From the NCBI RefSeq assembly GCF_003428875.1, contig NZ_QQRS01000001.1, positions 620,001 through 684,000 on the forward strand: DNA of 64,000 nucleotides, written 5' to 3'. Source of the stretch: Planomicrobium okeanokoites. Its GTDB lineage: Bacteria > Bacillota > Bacilli > Bacillales_A > Planococcaceae. This document shows positions 8,418 to 17,898 of this stretch, piece after piece. The notes under the pieces are model-generated. The model saw nothing but the letters and a program-made list of their open reading frames with translations, made no database searches and was not told the DNA's origin. A program made the position numbers and the translations under genes. The first letter of the stretch is position 1; each line of letters opens with the position of its first letter.

Positions 8418-9602
8418 TTACGCGTAAGAGTGAAGACCCGCAATAATCAGGTTGACGGCCACCAGGTTGAACATGATGATCGCAAATCCGACAACACCAA
8501 GCCAAGCGGATTTCTCCCCTTGCCATCCTTTACCCAGACGCAAGTGAAGATAAGCAGCATAGAACAACCAGGTGATGAGAGCCCATACTTCTTTTGGATC
8601 CCAGCCCCAGAAACGGGACCAGGCAATCTGTGCCCAGATCATGGCGAAGATCAATGCGCCGAGTGTGAACAGCGGAAAGCCGATGATCACTGCGCGGTAG
8701 TTGATTTCGTCCATCAATTGCAGGCTGACGTTCTTGACGAACGGTTTGAAAATTGCAGCGATGCGTCTACGCGCAACCAGCCGGATGAGCCAATAAAGAA
8801 TCGTTCCGACGAAGACCGACCAAAGCACCGTAGTCACTTTGCTGGCATTCACTACTGCAGGCGTTTCGAAAAACGGCTCCATTGTGCCATCGGTCAATGA
8901 GGTGTATTCATTCATCCCGACCAGTGCAGGCATATTATACGTAATTGTGGATTCATTTCCATCTTTATTCACATAACTGAAATCCGATTGGTAGCCTGTC
9001 AGCGAGAAGAAACTGCTGGCGATAACAAACCCGATTACAAGAACCAGTGAATACATGATCGCTTCCAACCAAAAACGTTGTTTCGACTTCTTGTTCATGT
9101 CGACAACTTTCAAGAGATAGACTAACCCTGCTCCTGCGCTGATCGCTAAAATACCTTCAGCGATTACCACGGTACTGACGTGTATCGCAAGCCAGTTTGT
9201 CTGTAAAGCGGGAATCAACGGACTGACTTCACTTGGGAACATACTCGCGAATGCAATGATCAGTAATGCAACCGGAAGCACGATCATTCCCAAAACAGGC
9301 GTTTTATATAATAGGTAAAGAATGATGAATCCACCGACTAACGTCATACCGAAAGCTGTAGTGAATTCGAACATATTGCTGAGTGGCGGATGCCCTGTTG
9401 CTGTCCAGCGTGTTATAAAGTATCCGAAATGGGAAAGAAAACCGACCACCGTAATGATAAAAGCGATTTTCCCCCAACGCCCTTCTGATTTGAAGGATCC
9501 TTCTTTATTGCCTTTGACTGCTCCGCCAAAGACAAAAGTTGCTATTAAATAGGCTAAAAAAGCGACGTACAGTAAATTAGAACTTATTTCCGCCAATGTC
9601 AT
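8418..9602 (-). CDS. resC: Cytochrome c biogenesis protein ResC (CcsA-type)
   Basis: 394-residue polytopic membrane protein of the System II cytochrome c maturation machinery, which handles and attaches heme on the outer face of the membrane together with ResB. The tryptophan-rich WWD-type signature appears near the C-terminus ([14 protein letters not shown], about residue 338 onward). Conserved histidines lie in membrane loops, for example AIHVSTVV. Its ATG overlaps the resB stop (ATGA), so the two are coupled. Confidence 0.95.
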   Translation of the reverse strand: MTLAEISSNLLYVAFLAYLIATFVFGGAVKGNKEGSFKSEGRWGKIAFIITVVGFLSHFGYFITRWTATGHPPLSNMFEFTTAFGMTLVGGFIILYLLYKTPVLGMIVLPVALLIIAFASMFPSEVSPLIPALQTNWLAIHVSTVVIAEGILAISAGAGLVYLLKVVDMNKKSKQRFWLEAIMYSLVLVIGFVIASSFFSLTGYQSDFSYVNKDGNESTITYNMPALVGMNEYTSLTDGTMEPFFETPAVVNASKVTTVLWSVFVGTILYWLIRLVARRRIAAIFKPFVKNVSLQLMDEINYRAVIIGFPLFTLGALIFAMIWAQIAWSRFWGWDPKEVWALITWLFYAAYLHLRLGKGWQGEKSAWLGVVGFAIIMFNLVAVNLIIAGLHSYA

Positions 9603-11275
9603 GACAATTCATCACCTTCCAGTTTCTGCTCTTTCTTCAGTTTTTCCTGCTTCTCAATTTCTTCCTGTTGATCAACATAGGGAGGAAGTGCTGCGAAGCC
9701 GGAAACCTGATCAAGATCTTTCTTTAAACCAAACCAGTTTTTATTGGTGTGGCCGGCCAACACAAGTTCGCCATCCTCTTGTTTTTGAATCCAGAAACGG
9801 CGGTGATTGAAATACATCCCCTGTGCGACGCCTATCATAAAGATCAGGCCTCCCAGTCCAAGAATCGGCAAGGTTCTGTCCTTGCGGATTGTCAAACCAG
9901 ATACATCGCGGGTTTCAGCTGTCTGGAACGTCAGCTTATAATCATTTTCCCCAAGTGGTTCGATCGTATTCTGGATAACGATGAAGCTGACTTCCCCGTC
10001 TGGAGTCTCAGGTGTAAACATTCTTACAAGGAAACCGGGATTATTGGGAACCGGGGTTTCAGTTTGAGGCTCACCGTTTTCAAAACCTGAAAAATCAGGA
10101 TAATAGCCGAGAAGATCAACGCGTGTGTCATCACCCAGATCATAGGATTTTTCCGGGTTGACAAGATCAATTGTAAACGAACCAAGCGATTCCTCAGTTT
10201 CTTTATTGGTGAGATCGAAAGTCATCGCTTTTAATTCATTTTGCCTGAAATCCATCTGATAGACTGCATAGCCATCAAACTTCAATGGCTGATTGACCTT
10301 AATTGCATGTTCTTTAACTTGCTCCATGTCATCTGTGGCGCCCGGCAGACTTTCATCCGGTGTCTGGTACAACACGATATCCGTCTGATAATTTTTCGCT
10401 ACAGAGCCGACCCGGTCGATCGCTTCTTCGAATTTCGCTTCATCACCCTCGCCGGTGTAGGTTTCCATTGTAAAGTTTTTACTTTCCAGGAAATAACCAG
10501 GCGCATCAGGTATTGCGCGGGTCTCGCCTTCGCGGATCCATAACGTTTCATCCACATAGAAACCAGGCATCATTCGCAGCATAACGCCAAACAGGAAAAT
10601 GATGAGGCCTATGTGATTGACGTAAGGGCCCCATCGTGAAAATCGGCCTTTTTCAGCTAGCAGGCCATTTTTGTCCAAAGTAACTTTATACTTCAATTCT
10701 TTCAGTTTTTCTTCCGCTTTTAACATCGCGTCCTCAGGAGCAGGACCTTCAGCGTAAATGCGCTGTTTATCCATGAAGCTGCGGTGGCGCAGAACCCGCT
10801 GGTTTTTTAATGAACGATATAACGGCACAAATCGGTCGAGACTGGCTACAATAAGGGAAATCGCCAGCATGCCCACTAAAATTATAAACCAGGCAGAACT
10901 GTAGAGGTCGTGGAAACCGAGAAAATGATAGATTTTGCCGATCTCTCCATATACATCAGCATAATAAGCTTTGATGGTTTCGTCGTTTCTCACTGGAACA
11001 TTGACGTATTGCGCCTGAGGAAGAATTGTTCCAATCGCCGCTGCAATAAGCAGCAGCACAATTATAGAAACTCCGACTTTAACACTCGAAAAGAAGTTCC
11101 AGATTTTATCTATAATCGATTTGTTATAAGTTTGCGAACGGCGGGCGGTTCCTTCATACCGCATATCCGCCAATTTCTTATTCTGTTCTTCTTCAGTCAG
11201 TGAACGGCCGCAGGATTCACATAAGATTGTGCCCGGCGGGTTGACATGACCACATTTACATTGCATCTTTTCCAT
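9599..11275 (-). CDS. resB: Cytochrome c biogenesis protein ResB (Ccs1-type)
   Basis: 558-residue membrane protein that forms the heme-delivery complex with ResC. The N-terminus carries a short zinc-ribbon-like motif (CKCGH...CESCG), also present in B. subtilis ResB. Membrane segments follow at about 70-90, 130-155 and 210-235, then a large extracytoplasmic domain, then a final membrane helix (about 480-500). The conserved [16 protein letters not shown]-like block is present ([16 protein letters not shown]). A good ribosome binding site (AAGGAG) precedes the ATG. The order resA-resB-resC is standard. Confidence 0.95.
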   Translation of the reverse strand: MEKMQCKCGHVNPPGTILCESCGRSLTEEEQNKKLADMRYEGTARRSQTYNKSIIDKIWNFFSSVKVGVSIIVLLLIAAAIGTILPQAQYVNVPVRNDETIKAYYADVYGEIGKIYHFLGFHDLYSSAWFIILVGMLAISLIVASLDRFVPLYRSLKNQRVLRHRSFMDKQRIYAEGPAPEDAMLKAEEKLKELKYKVTLDKNGLLAEKGRFSRWGPYVNHIGLIIFLFGVMLRMMPGFYVDETLWIREGETRAIPDAPGYFLESKNFTMETYTGEGDEAKFEEAIDRVGSVAKNYQTDIVLYQTPDESLPGATDDMEQVKEHAIKVNQPLKFDGYAVYQMDFRQNELKAMTFDLTNKETEESLGSFTIDLVNPEKSYDLGDDTRVDLLGYYPDFSGFENGEPQTETPVPNNPGFLVRMFTPETPDGEVSFIVIQNTIEPLGENDYKLTFQTAETRDVSGLTIRKDRTLPILGLGGLIFMIGVAQGMYFNHRRFWIQKQEDGELVLAGHTNKNWFGLKKDLDQVSGFAALPPYVDQQEEIEKQEKLKKEQKLEGDELS

Positions 11276-11287
11276 CCCAAAAACTCC

Positions 11288-11848
11288 TTATTGAGGTTTG
11301 ATTTCTTCCATGAAGCCTTTAATATCCTGTTCTGTCATTTCCCCGGTGATTATCCTCTGGATGTCGCCTTCAGGATTGACCAACACAGTTGTCGGCAACG
11401 GACGGATATTATAAGCCGTCATGACCGATCTGGATTTGTCAATCGCGATAGGGAAGGATAGATCAAACCGATCAGCGAATGACTGCACTTCGAAATCAGA
11501 TTGGGCGATGTTTACAGCAAGTATGTGGACACCTTGTTCTTCATATTCTTTATATTGTCTGTCCATGGCAGGCATTTCTTTGACACATGGTTCACACCAC
11601 GTACCCCAGAAATTAAGGAACACTCCTTCACCTTGATAGTCAGAAAGCTTATGCCGGTTGCCATCCATATCCTCCAGAGTAAAGTCCGGCGCTTTATCGC
11701 CTACCCGGAGCACTTCCACATTATCAGCAGTAACACTATTATATATTGTGTAGCCGATTGCCAGCACAAGCAAAGATAATATAGCTAAACGCATAAAAGC
11801 GCGGTTTCTTTTCTTATTCGTCTTTTTCGCTTTTTTGTCTTCCTGCAT
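11288..11848 (-). CDS. resA: Thiol-disulfide oxidoreductase ResA
   Basis: 186-residue membrane-anchored thioredoxin-like protein that reduces apocytochrome c cysteines before heme attachment. A membrane anchor lies at about residues 19-36 and the active site WCEPC has Cys85 and Cys88. The frame extends 8 codons further upstream, but the start at 11848 is preferred because GGAGGAG lies 7 nt before it. An extended -10 promoter is directly upstream, making resA the first gene of resABC. It is followed by resB after 12 nt. Confidence 0.95.
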   Translation of the reverse strand: MQEDKKAKKTNKKRNRAFMRLAILSLLVLAIGYTIYNSVTADNVEVLRVGDKAPDFTLEDMDGNRHKLSDYQGEGVFLNFWGTWCEPCVKEMPAMDRQYKEYEEQGVHILAVNIAQSDFEVQSFADRFDLSFPIAIDKSRSVMTAYNIRPLPTTVLVNPEGDIQRIITGEMTEQDIKGFMEEIKPQ

Positions 11849-11882
11849 GCTTCTCTCCTCCTCCGAGGTCATTATTGAACCA

Positions 11883-11890
11883 ATTATAGC
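11883..11890 (-). promoter_or_regulatory. Extended -10 promoter of resABC
   Basis: TGCTATAAT on the minus strand is a consensus extended -10 (TGnTATAAT). It lies about 35 nt upstream of the resA start, in the gap after rluB. No convincing -35 is seen at 17 nt, so an activator such as ResD may contribute; that last point is inference. Confidence 0.6.
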
Positions 11891-11937
11891 AAAGTTTCAT
11901 AGTCAAAAAACCTGGAGTTTTGAAGGGTTTGTGAACG

Positions 11938-12669
11938 TTAATGCCTCTTGCCGGTTTCAGCCATCACGCGCAGCAACTTCACTTCATGTGCTGTCAGCTG
12001 ACGGGATTCACCTGCATTCAGACCGTGCAAAGTCAAGAACCCGAATTGTTCGCGGCTCAATTTTTGGACCGGGTAACCGATTGCCTCAAACATCCTTCTC
12101 ACCTGTCGGTTCCGGCCTTCATGAATGGTGATCTGGACGATTCCTTTGCCCTGTTTCTTATCACCGGACAAGAGCTTCACTTTCGCCGGAGCAGTCATGC
12201 CGTCTTCAAGTTTGATGCCGCGCTCTAATTTTTGCAGATCTTCTTTAGCAGGAATGCCTTTTAACCTCGCTACATATGTTTTATCGATTTCATATTTCGG
12301 GTGTGTGAGGATGTTCGCGAATTCCCCGTCGTTCGTCATAATCAGCAGTCCTGACGTATCGTAATCCAATCTTCCGACAGGATAGATCCGTTTATCGATG
12401 TCATCGAAGAAATCTGTAACCACTTTACGGTTTTTATCATCTGTCACAGCGGATATGACTCCGCGCGGCTTATACAATAAATAATATACTTTCTGTTCTT
12501 TTTCCAGCTGCACGCCTTCAACTTCAATTGTGTCGGATGAAGAAACTTTCGTCCCTAATTCCTTGACCACTTTGCCGTTCACGCGCACTTTGCCGTCCAA
12601 AATCATCTGTTCCGCTTTTCGTCTTGAAGCGACGCCGGCGTGTGCCAGCATTTTCTGCAATCGTTCCAT
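11938..12669 (-). CDS. rluB: 23S rRNA pseudouridine synthase RluB
   Basis: 243-residue RsuA-family enzyme. An S4 RNA-binding domain covers about residues 1-60. The catalytic domain has the family motif GRLDYDTSGLL with catalytic Asp102. In B. subtilis this enzyme (YpuL) modifies helix 89 to 93-region uridines in 23S rRNA. It lies 30 nt downstream of scpB. In spore formers spmA, spmB and dacB usually sit between these two genes; here they are absent. Confidence 0.95.
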   Translation of the reverse strand: MERLQKMLAHAGVASRRKAEQMILDGKVRVNGKVVKELGTKVSSSDTIEVEGVQLEKEQKVYYLLYKPRGVISAVTDDKNRKVVTDFFDDIDKRIYPVGRLDYDTSGLLIMTNDGEFANILTHPKYEIDKTYVARLKGIPAKEDLQKLERGIKLEDGMTAPAKVKLLSGDKKQGKGIVQITIHEGRNRQVRRMFEAIGYPVQKLSREQFGFLTLHGLNAGESRQLTAHEVKLLRVMAETGKRH

Positions 12670-12699
12670 AAACTCACCCCGTCTAATTTAATCTCATTT

Positions 12700-13293
12700 T
12701 TATACTTTCGCTTCTTCTTTAAATGCTTCTTGGAATTTAGTCATGAAAAGATCGGTATCCCCGTCCTGATCGTCTTCCACTTCATCCGGAAGAGCAGGTA
12801 ATTCGTCCAGGTTTTTCAATCCGAAATAATTCAGAAACTCACTGGTAGTGCCATATAGGATTGCCCTGCCTGTGCCTTCCGCTCTTCCGACTTCCTGGAT
12901 CAGTGCTTTGCCTGCCAATGTATGAAGTGCTTTTTCGCTCTTAACTCCTCGCAGGTCTTCAATTTCCACTCTCGTAATCGGCTGTTTATAAGCCACGATA
13001 GCCAATACTTCCAAAGAAGCCTGTGACAGGGATTGGACTGTAGGGTTTTCAACCAGCCGCTGAATGGTGTCGGCCACTTCTGCCTTTGTCACCAATTGAT
13101 AGACTCCTGCCAGTTCCTTGATCATGATGCCCGCGGTTTCAGTTTCTTCATACCTTCTAACCATAGCGGAAATCTCTTCTCTGATCTCTTTCTCTTCAGC
13201 TTCCGTCAAAAATTCAAGCTGTTTCATCGATAATCCGTCGTCACCTGCAACAAACAGCAATGCTTCTATTTTACTCGAAAGATGCGTCATCAT
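12700..13293 (-). CDS. scpB: Segregation and condensation protein B
   Basis: 197-residue winged-helix protein (kite subunit) that joins ScpA and the SMC ATPase to form bacterial condensin. It has the typical helical N-terminus beginning LSSKIEALLFVAGDDGLS and the conserved block LEVLAIVAYKQPITR. The start overlaps the end of scpA by about 23 nt, so the two are translationally coupled. A short acidic C-terminal tail is present. Smc itself is not in this window. Confidence 0.95.
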   Translation of the reverse strand: MMTHLSSKIEALLFVAGDDGLSMKQLEFLTEAEEKEIREEISAMVRRYEETETAGIMIKELAGVYQLVTKAEVADTIQRLVENPTVQSLSQASLEVLAIVAYKQPITRVEIEDLRGVKSEKALHTLAGKALIQEVGRAEGTGRAILYGTTSEFLNYFGLKNLDELPALPDEVEDDQDGDTDLFMTKFQEAFKEEAKV

Positions 13294-14044
13294 AATCCCA
13301 CGTTTCCTTTCTAAGTTCGACCATCAGATCGGTGAAGTTTTTCTCTTGATCAACTGCAACGACTTGCCGCTTCATCAGTTCCAAAAGCGACAGGAATGAC
13401 ACTACCATTACAGTCTTATCATCCGAAGGAAACAGTTCTGAAAACGCCGTCCTGCCTTTTGCCGCTCTTAGCGTATTGACAATAGAAGTCATCTGATCCT
13501 TAATGGAAATCTCCTGACGGGCGATCCTTGCTGAAAGCGGAGCCTTCATTTTCTTTCTCCGCATCAATTTCTGGAACGCAGCAAGCATATCGTAGGCATT
13601 CACTTCAAGGTCAATATTCTCAAACGGAGCCAATGTCTGATATTCTGATAGATCCATCGGCGGTTTAGTGAAAATTGTGGCACGGTCAGCTTCCAATTCC
13701 TTCAGCTGGCCTGACGCTTCTTTAAATTTCCTGTACTCGATAAGCCGGGACACAAGCTCGTCCCGTGGATCCTGTTCTTCGAAGTCGTAATCCGGGTCAT
13801 CCAGGTCTCCCTGGTGCACCGGCAAGAGGGTCTTGCTCTTAATCGCCAGCAAAGTAGCGGCAAAAACAAGGTATTCACTCGCCTCATTCAACTCGAGCAC
13901 TTGCATTGCACGGATATGCTCCATATACTGGGTAGTGATTTGTGATACGGGAATGTCGTATATATCAATTTCCAAACGGTGTATTAAATGTAATAATAAA
14001 TCAAGAGGCCCTTCAAAAGCCTCAACCTTTACTTCATAGGACAT
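13271..14044 (-). CDS. scpA: Segregation and condensation protein A
   Basis: 257-residue kleisin that links the SMC heads and binds ScpB. The N-terminal SMC-binding block (SYEVKVEAFEGPLDLLLHLI) and C-terminal winged helix (about 180-250) are both recognisable. AGGTGG precedes the ATG. It is divergently transcribed from the DUF309 gene ypuF, with a TATAAT hexamer in the 58-nt gap. Confidence 0.95.
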   Translation of the reverse strand: MSYEVKVEAFEGPLDLLLHLIHRLEIDIYDIPVSQITTQYMEHIRAMQVLELNEASEYLVFAATLLAIKSKTLLPVHQGDLDDPDYDFEEQDPRDELVSRLIEYRKFKEASGQLKELEADRATIFTKPPMDLSEYQTLAPFENIDLEVNAYDMLAAFQKLMRRKKMKAPLSARIARQEISIKDQMTSIVNTLRAAKGRTAFSELFPSDDKTVMVVSFLSLLELMKRQVVAVDQEKNFTDLMVELRKETWDYDDASFE

Positions 14045-14102
14045 TATCCAACCACCTGACTGTTAAAGATACTCAATATATTATAGTAGAAAGGGGATCA
14101 AA

Positions 14103-14603
14103 ATGCACCCACTCCATCATCCGCTCTTTATCCAATACATTATACACTTCAATTTTCACGAAGATTATTTCGAATGCCATGAAGTTGGTGAGGAATACTG
14201 GAAAAGCGTTGCACCAAAAGATAAAATGCACCCTCTGGCAGGTTGGATACAGATGGCGGTCGGCATGTATCATTGGCGCAGAAGCAACTTTCCAGGCGCT
14301 CTGCGATCGTTTATCCGTGCAAAAGACAAACTTTCAAACGCAGGCGCATGGACTGATGGCTTTGACAGCGCGGCGCTATCCGCTCAACTTGCAGAGGCAA
14401 TTGAAGGTGTAACAGCCCGCCGGGATTTTACTGCCACTAAATTACCGATAATTTCTGAAGAGCTGGTACAGGCAGTCAACCGTTACATGGCCGACAATCC
14501 TTCAGAAACACTGGAACCCTATTTTTTGATGCACAAGCACAGACTGCGTGACCGCTCTTCAATCATCAATTTGCGGGAACAAAAAAAAAGGCGGAAACTT
14601 TAA
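14103..14603 (+). CDS. ypuF: DUF309 family protein YpuF
   Basis: 166-residue helical protein of unknown biochemical function, conserved beside scpA in Bacillales. The DUF309 core, with FHEDYFECHEVGEEYWK followed by WIQMAVGMYHWRRSNFPGA, lies at about residues 17-75. The histidine and acidic pattern is conserved in the family. AAAGGGG lies just upstream of the ATG. The stop codon lies inside a bidirectional terminator shared with ribT. Confidence 0.88.
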   Translation: MHPLHHPLFIQYIIHFNFHEDYFECHEVGEEYWKSVAPKDKMHPLAGWIQMAVGMYHWRRSNFPGALRSFIRAKDKLSNAGAWTDGFDSAALSAQLAEAIEGVTARRDFTATKLPIISEELVQAVNRYMADNPSETLEPYFLMHKHRLRDRSSIINLREQKKRRKL

Positions 14604-14623
14604 ATTAAAGTTCGCCTTTTTTT
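14581..14623. terminator. Bidirectional terminator between ypuF and ribT
   Basis: Stem GGCGGAAACTTTAA pairing with TTAAAGTTCGCC (one bulged base), flanked by an A9 run on the left and a T7 run on the right, so it works in both directions. It covers the ypuF stop codon. Confidence 0.9.
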
Positions 14624-14964
14624 GATGGACATTTTGTAAGGAAAGCTTCAGTTTCTTTCGTTGCAACCATTTCGCGGTCCTGCATGATCTGCTGGATCTT
14701 TTCAATCATGTCATGCCCGATGCCTTCTCCCCTGTGGGAAGGGTTGACCGAAATATGATGGATGACAAATTGGTCTTCAGCTACTTCAACACCAAGCAGT
14801 CCAACAAAATCCTCACCTTTTTTCCAGAGGTATAATTGCCAATCAGGATTTTCTTCGTATATGTGCATAGTCTGCTGGAGCTTTTTGAGCTCACGCTCTT
14901 TCGGCATGAACGACAGCAAACCCATCGCTATTTTTTCGAATGATTTTTTGTATCTGAATAACAT
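14605..14964 (-). CDS. ribT: GNAT-family acetyltransferase RibT
   Basis: 119-residue single-domain GNAT protein, very similar to B. subtilis RibT at the N-terminus (RYKKSFEKIAMGLLSFMP). The acetyl-CoA pyrophosphate-binding loop HRGEGIG follows VIHHISVNPS. Its substrate is not established. In B. subtilis ribT ends the riboflavin operon ribD-E-AB-H-T; here the biosynthetic genes are absent around it and it stands alone between ypuF and lysA. Confidence 0.9.
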   Translation of the reverse strand: MLFRYKKSFEKIAMGLLSFMPKERELKKLQQTMHIYEENPDWQLYLWKKGEDFVGLLGVEVAEDQFVIHHISVNPSHRGEGIGHDMIEKIQQIMQDREMVATKETEAFLTKCPSKKGEL

Positions 14965-15001
14965 AATAATCCCTCGTTTTCTTCTTGAAACAACTTAACT
15001 T

Positions 15002-15030
15002 ATCCTACTATATTTCCTTTAATAACTCAA
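15002..15030 (-). promoter_or_regulatory. Promoter of ribT
   Basis: TTGAGT (15030-15025), 17-nt spacer, TAGGAT (15007-15002) on the minus strand, about 40 nt upstream of the ribT start. Confidence 0.5.
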
Positions 15031-15038
15031 GTTTCATC

Positions 15039-15067
15039 GAAAAGCGCAAGCGCCCGTTAAGCTCCGC
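15039..15067. repeat. Truncated copy of a dispersed repeat
   Basis: GAAAAGCGCAAGCGCCCGTT followed by AAGCTCCG resembles the left end of the longer repeat at 63661 (about 22 of 28 positions match). It lies between the lysA mini-ORF and the ribT promoter. Confidence 0.5.
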
Positions 15068-15090
15068 AGCCGCCTCACACTTCTGCAAAA

Positions 15091-15195
15091 TCACACACCC
15101 GGCACCTGATCTGCAAAGAAAATCCAATACACAACTCCCCAGCCAATAGCCATCAGCAATAACAGTAGAAGCAGTATGTTATTATTCTTTTTCAT
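15091..15195 (-). CDS. 34-codon membrane micro-protein coupled to lysA
   Basis: The ATG overlaps the lysA stop codon (ATGA), and AAGGCGG lies about 7 nt upstream inside the lysA end. The product starts MKKNNN, followed by a single hydrophobic helix (LLLLLLMAIGWGVVYWIFF) and a short tail ADQVPGV, a classic one-helix membrane peptide with positive-inside charge. I do not recognise a family. Coupling, ribosome binding site and membrane-helix composition argue that it is real; its role is unknown. Confidence 0.6.
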   Translation of the reverse strand: MKKNNNILLLLLLLMAIGWGVVYWIFFADQVPGV

Positions 15196-16514
15196 GACAG
15201 TTCCGCCTTTACGCCATATTCGAGATCCAGGCTGACAATGTCTTCATGTGTTTCACGTCTGACAGCAAGCTGATGCTTCCCTTTTTCAGCGAACACTACT
15301 GCAGGACGGGCAATCCGGTTATAATTGCTGGCCATTGAATAGCCATATGCACCCGTACAGAAAACAGCCAGAATATCCCCAGCTTCCGCTTCCGGCAAAG
15401 TTGCCTGTTCAATCAATTTATCCCCGGATTCACAGCATTTTCCTGCAACCGTATAGGTTTCAGACAATGCCTGGTGTCCTTTATTGGCAATCATCGAACT
15501 ATAGGCTGCTCCGTAAAGGGCAGGTCTGATATTATCCGACATTCCCCCGTCCACCGCGATGTATTTTCTTATTTCCGGTACTTCTTTCATCGAACCGATG
15601 GTATATAGGGTAGTACCCGCATCCCCTACAAGCGAACGCCCAGGCTCAATCCAGATCTCGGGAACAGGAAAACCGGAATCGGCCGAAATCCGTTTAACCG
15701 TATCGATCATTTCCTTCACGTATTCAGACGGCTCAAGTGGCTGATCCTGTTCAGTATAACGGATACCAAAACCGCCGCCGAGATTCAGAACGGGGCATTG
15801 ATAATCAAATTCTTCCTGCCATTCAGACATCTTGGCAACCAGCTTGCCTGCTGCCATCCGAAACGCCGCTGTATCGAAAATCTGGGAACCGATGTGGCAA
15901 TGAAGCCCCAGTAAATTCAAATATTCATGGCCATATGTCTGATCAAACGCCTGATCTGCCTGGCCATTATTCAAATCGAAACCGAATTTCGAATCTTCCT
16001 GGCCTGTTGTAATATAGTCATGCGTATGTGCTTCAATGCCTGGTGTAACCCGCAGCAGGATATTCATCTTTTGCTTCAATTCTTCAGACAGCTTTTTAAG
16101 CAGCCCGATTTCATGAAAGTTATCGACAACGATGCAGCCGATTCCTTCTTCGAAAGCCATCTGCAGCTCATCCAGGCTTTTATTGTTCCCATGGAAATGG
16201 ATTTTTTCTTTAGGGAAGCCGGCCTTAACCGCTGTATACAGTTCGCCTCCTGAAACGACATCGAGGGATAAGCCTTCCTGCGCAGCCACCTGATAAATCG
16301 CGATACTGGAAAATGCTTTGCTTGCATAGGCAACCTGGTAACCGATACCAGCGGATTCAAACGTCTGCTGGAATGCGCGTGCCCGTTTCCGGAAAAGTTC
16401 AATATCGTAGACATAAAGCGGTGTTCCGTATTCTTTAGCCAATTGCACCGAATCAACACCGCCGATAGTTAAATGGCCATTGCCGCCGATGGCTTGAGTA
16501 CCGTATAAATGCAT
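15192..16514 (-). CDS. lysA: Diaminopimelate decarboxylase
   Basis: 440-residue PLP enzyme that converts meso-diaminopimelate to L-lysine, the last step of lysine synthesis. The PLP lysine is in VAYASKAFSS (about residue 60) and HFHGNNKS lies near 110. The glycine-rich phosphate site LNLGGGFGIRY, the EPGRSLV block and the C-terminal CESGD motif are all present. The start at 16514 is chosen because AGGAGG precedes it; the open frame runs 18 codons further. A strong intrinsic terminator ends only about 26 nt upstream of the start, so lysA depends on readthrough or on a promoter inside pdp. Confidence 0.96.
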   Translation of the reverse strand: MHLYGTQAIGGNGHLTIGGVDSVQLAKEYGTPLYVYDIELFRKRARAFQQTFESAGIGYQVAYASKAFSSIAIYQVAAQEGLSLDVVSGGELYTAVKAGFPKEKIHFHGNNKSLDELQMAFEEGIGCIVVDNFHEIGLLKKLSEELKQKMNILLRVTPGIEAHTHDYITTGQEDSKFGFDLNNGQADQAFDQTYGHEYLNLLGLHCHIGSQIFDTAAFRMAAGKLVAKMSEWQEEFDYQCPVLNLGGGFGIRYTEQDQPLEPSEYVKEMIDTVKRISADSGFPVPEIWIEPGRSLVGDAGTTLYTIGSMKEVPEIRKYIAVDGGMSDNIRPALYGAAYSSMIANKGHQALSETYTVAGKCCESGDKLIEQATLPEAEAGDILAVFCTGAYGYSMASNYNRIARPAVVFAEKGKHQLAVRRETHEDIVSLDLEYGVKAELS

Positions 16515-16540
16515 AGTAAACCTCCTGAAATGAGTATTCG

Positions 16541-16572
16541 AAAAAATCTTGCCGGGAAAGCCCGGCAAGATT
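16541..16572 (-). terminator. Terminator between pdp and lysA
   Basis: 12-bp stem AATCTTGCCGGG / CCCGGCAAGATT, loop CTTT, then T6 on the minus strand. It begins just after the pdp stop and ends about 26 nt before the lysA start codon. Confidence 0.9.
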
Positions 16573-16575
16573 CTT

Positions 16576-17880
16576 TTAATCAGTAATCAATTTTGAAATC
16601 AGTTGAATTTTTTCCACTGCTTCATCTTTGAATTCTATACTATTATATAACATCTCTGTACATTTCGCGATATCCTCTGTGTTTGAATAGACAGTTGCAA
16701 TCGGTTCGCCTTTTTTGACGAAATCGCCGACTTTCTTATGAAGGACGATACCGACCGCCAAATCGATTTCCGAATCTTTCGTCGCTCTGCCCGCTCCAAG
16801 GACCATTGCTGCTGTACCGATTTCATCAGCTTCCATGAACGAGATATAACCTTCTTTTTGCGATGGCACTTCTTTGACGAATTTTGCCTGCGGCAGCAAG
16901 CTGACATCATCCACTACTGCAGGATTTCCGCCTTGCGCCTTGATGAACTGGCGGAAGATATCCAACGCTTTACCGTTTGCGATAACTTCTTCCAGCATGC
17001 TGCGCGCTTCTTCCAGGCTGTCAGCTTTTCCACCGACTACAACCATCTGGCTGCCAAGAACCAGACACAGCTCTGTTAAATCTTCCGGACCTTTGCCCTG
17101 CAATGTTTCGATGGCTTCTTTGACTTCCAGTGCGTTGCCGATTGCAAAGCCAAGCGGCTGGCTCATATCGGAAATGATCGCCATTGTCTTGCGTCCGGTT
17201 GCATTGCCAATGCCCACCATTGCATGCGCCAATTCTTCGGCATCTTCCGCTGTTTTCATGAATGCGCCTTCGCCGGTTTTGACATCAAGTACGATGGCAT
17301 CTGCTCCAGCGGCAATCTTCTTGCTCATTATTGAACTTGCAATCAATGGAATGCTGTTAACGGTTGCCGTAACGTCACGCAGTGCATATAACTTTTTATC
17401 TGCAGGCGTCAAATTGCCGCTTTGTCCGATGACTGCAACTTTAATATCGTTGACTTGCTTGATGAAATCTTCAGTGGATAATTCTACATGGAATCCTTCA
17501 ATCGCTTCCAGTTTATCAATGGTGCCACCTGTGTGGCCCAGTCCACGTCCGCTCATTTTCGCTACCGGTACGCCGCAGGCAGCAACCAATGGCCCAAGGA
17601 CCAGAGTAGTCGTATCGCCGACACCCCCAGTTGAATGCTTATCTACTTTAATGCCGTCGATGGCTGACAAGTCGATCTGATCGCCTGATGCAGCCATAGC
17701 CATTGTCAGATCCGCACGTTCGCGGTCCGTCATGTTCTGGAAGTAAGTGGCCATCAGGAAAGCGCTCATCTGGTAATCATCGATGTCGCCAGCTGTATAA
17801 CCAGTTACGATATATTGGATTTCTTCCGTCGACAGTTCAAAACCGTCTCTTTTTTTCTCAATCAAATCTACCATTCTCAT
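16576..17880 (-). CDS. pdp: Pyrimidine-nucleoside phosphorylase
   Basis: 434-residue enzyme that splits uridine, thymidine and deoxyuridine with phosphate, feeding (deoxy)ribose-1-phosphate to DeoB. The conserved [15 protein letters not shown] signature and [13 protein letters not shown] phosphate-site segment are intact, and length and start (MRMVDLI) match B. subtilis Pdp. The start at 17880 is preferred over an upstream ATG because AAGGCGG is 9 nt before it. It follows deoB by 18 nt. In B. subtilis the purine enzyme PupG occupies this place, so the salvage pair differs. Confidence 0.95.
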   Translation of the reverse strand: MRMVDLIEKKRDGFELSTEEIQYIVTGYTAGDIDDYQMSAFLMATYFQNMTDRERADLTMAMAASGDQIDLSAIDGIKVDKHSTGGVGDTTTLVLGPLVAACGVPVAKMSGRGLGHTGGTIDKLEAIEGFHVELSTEDFIKQVNDIKVAVIGQSGNLTPADKKLYALRDVTATVNSIPLIASSIMSKKIAAGADAIVLDVKTGEGAFMKTAEDAEELAHAMVGIGNATGRKTMAIISDMSQPLGFAIGNALEVKEAIETLQGKGPEDLTELCLVLGSQMVVVGGKADSLEEARSMLEEVIANGKALDIFRQFIKAQGGNPAVVDDVSLLPQAKFVKEVPSQKEGYISFMEADEIGTAAMVLGAGRATKDSEIDLAVGIVLHKKVGDFVKKGEPIATVYSNTEDIAKCTEMLYNSIEFKDEAVEKIQLISKLITD

Positions 17881-17898
17881 GAATGTCATCCGCCTTTT

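Noticed and set aside
16874-17680. 268-codon open frame on the plus strand inside pdp
   Set aside because: It is antisense to a strongly conserved enzyme gene, has no ribosome binding site and an unnatural Ser/Thr/Pro/Ala-rich composition typical of a shadow frame.
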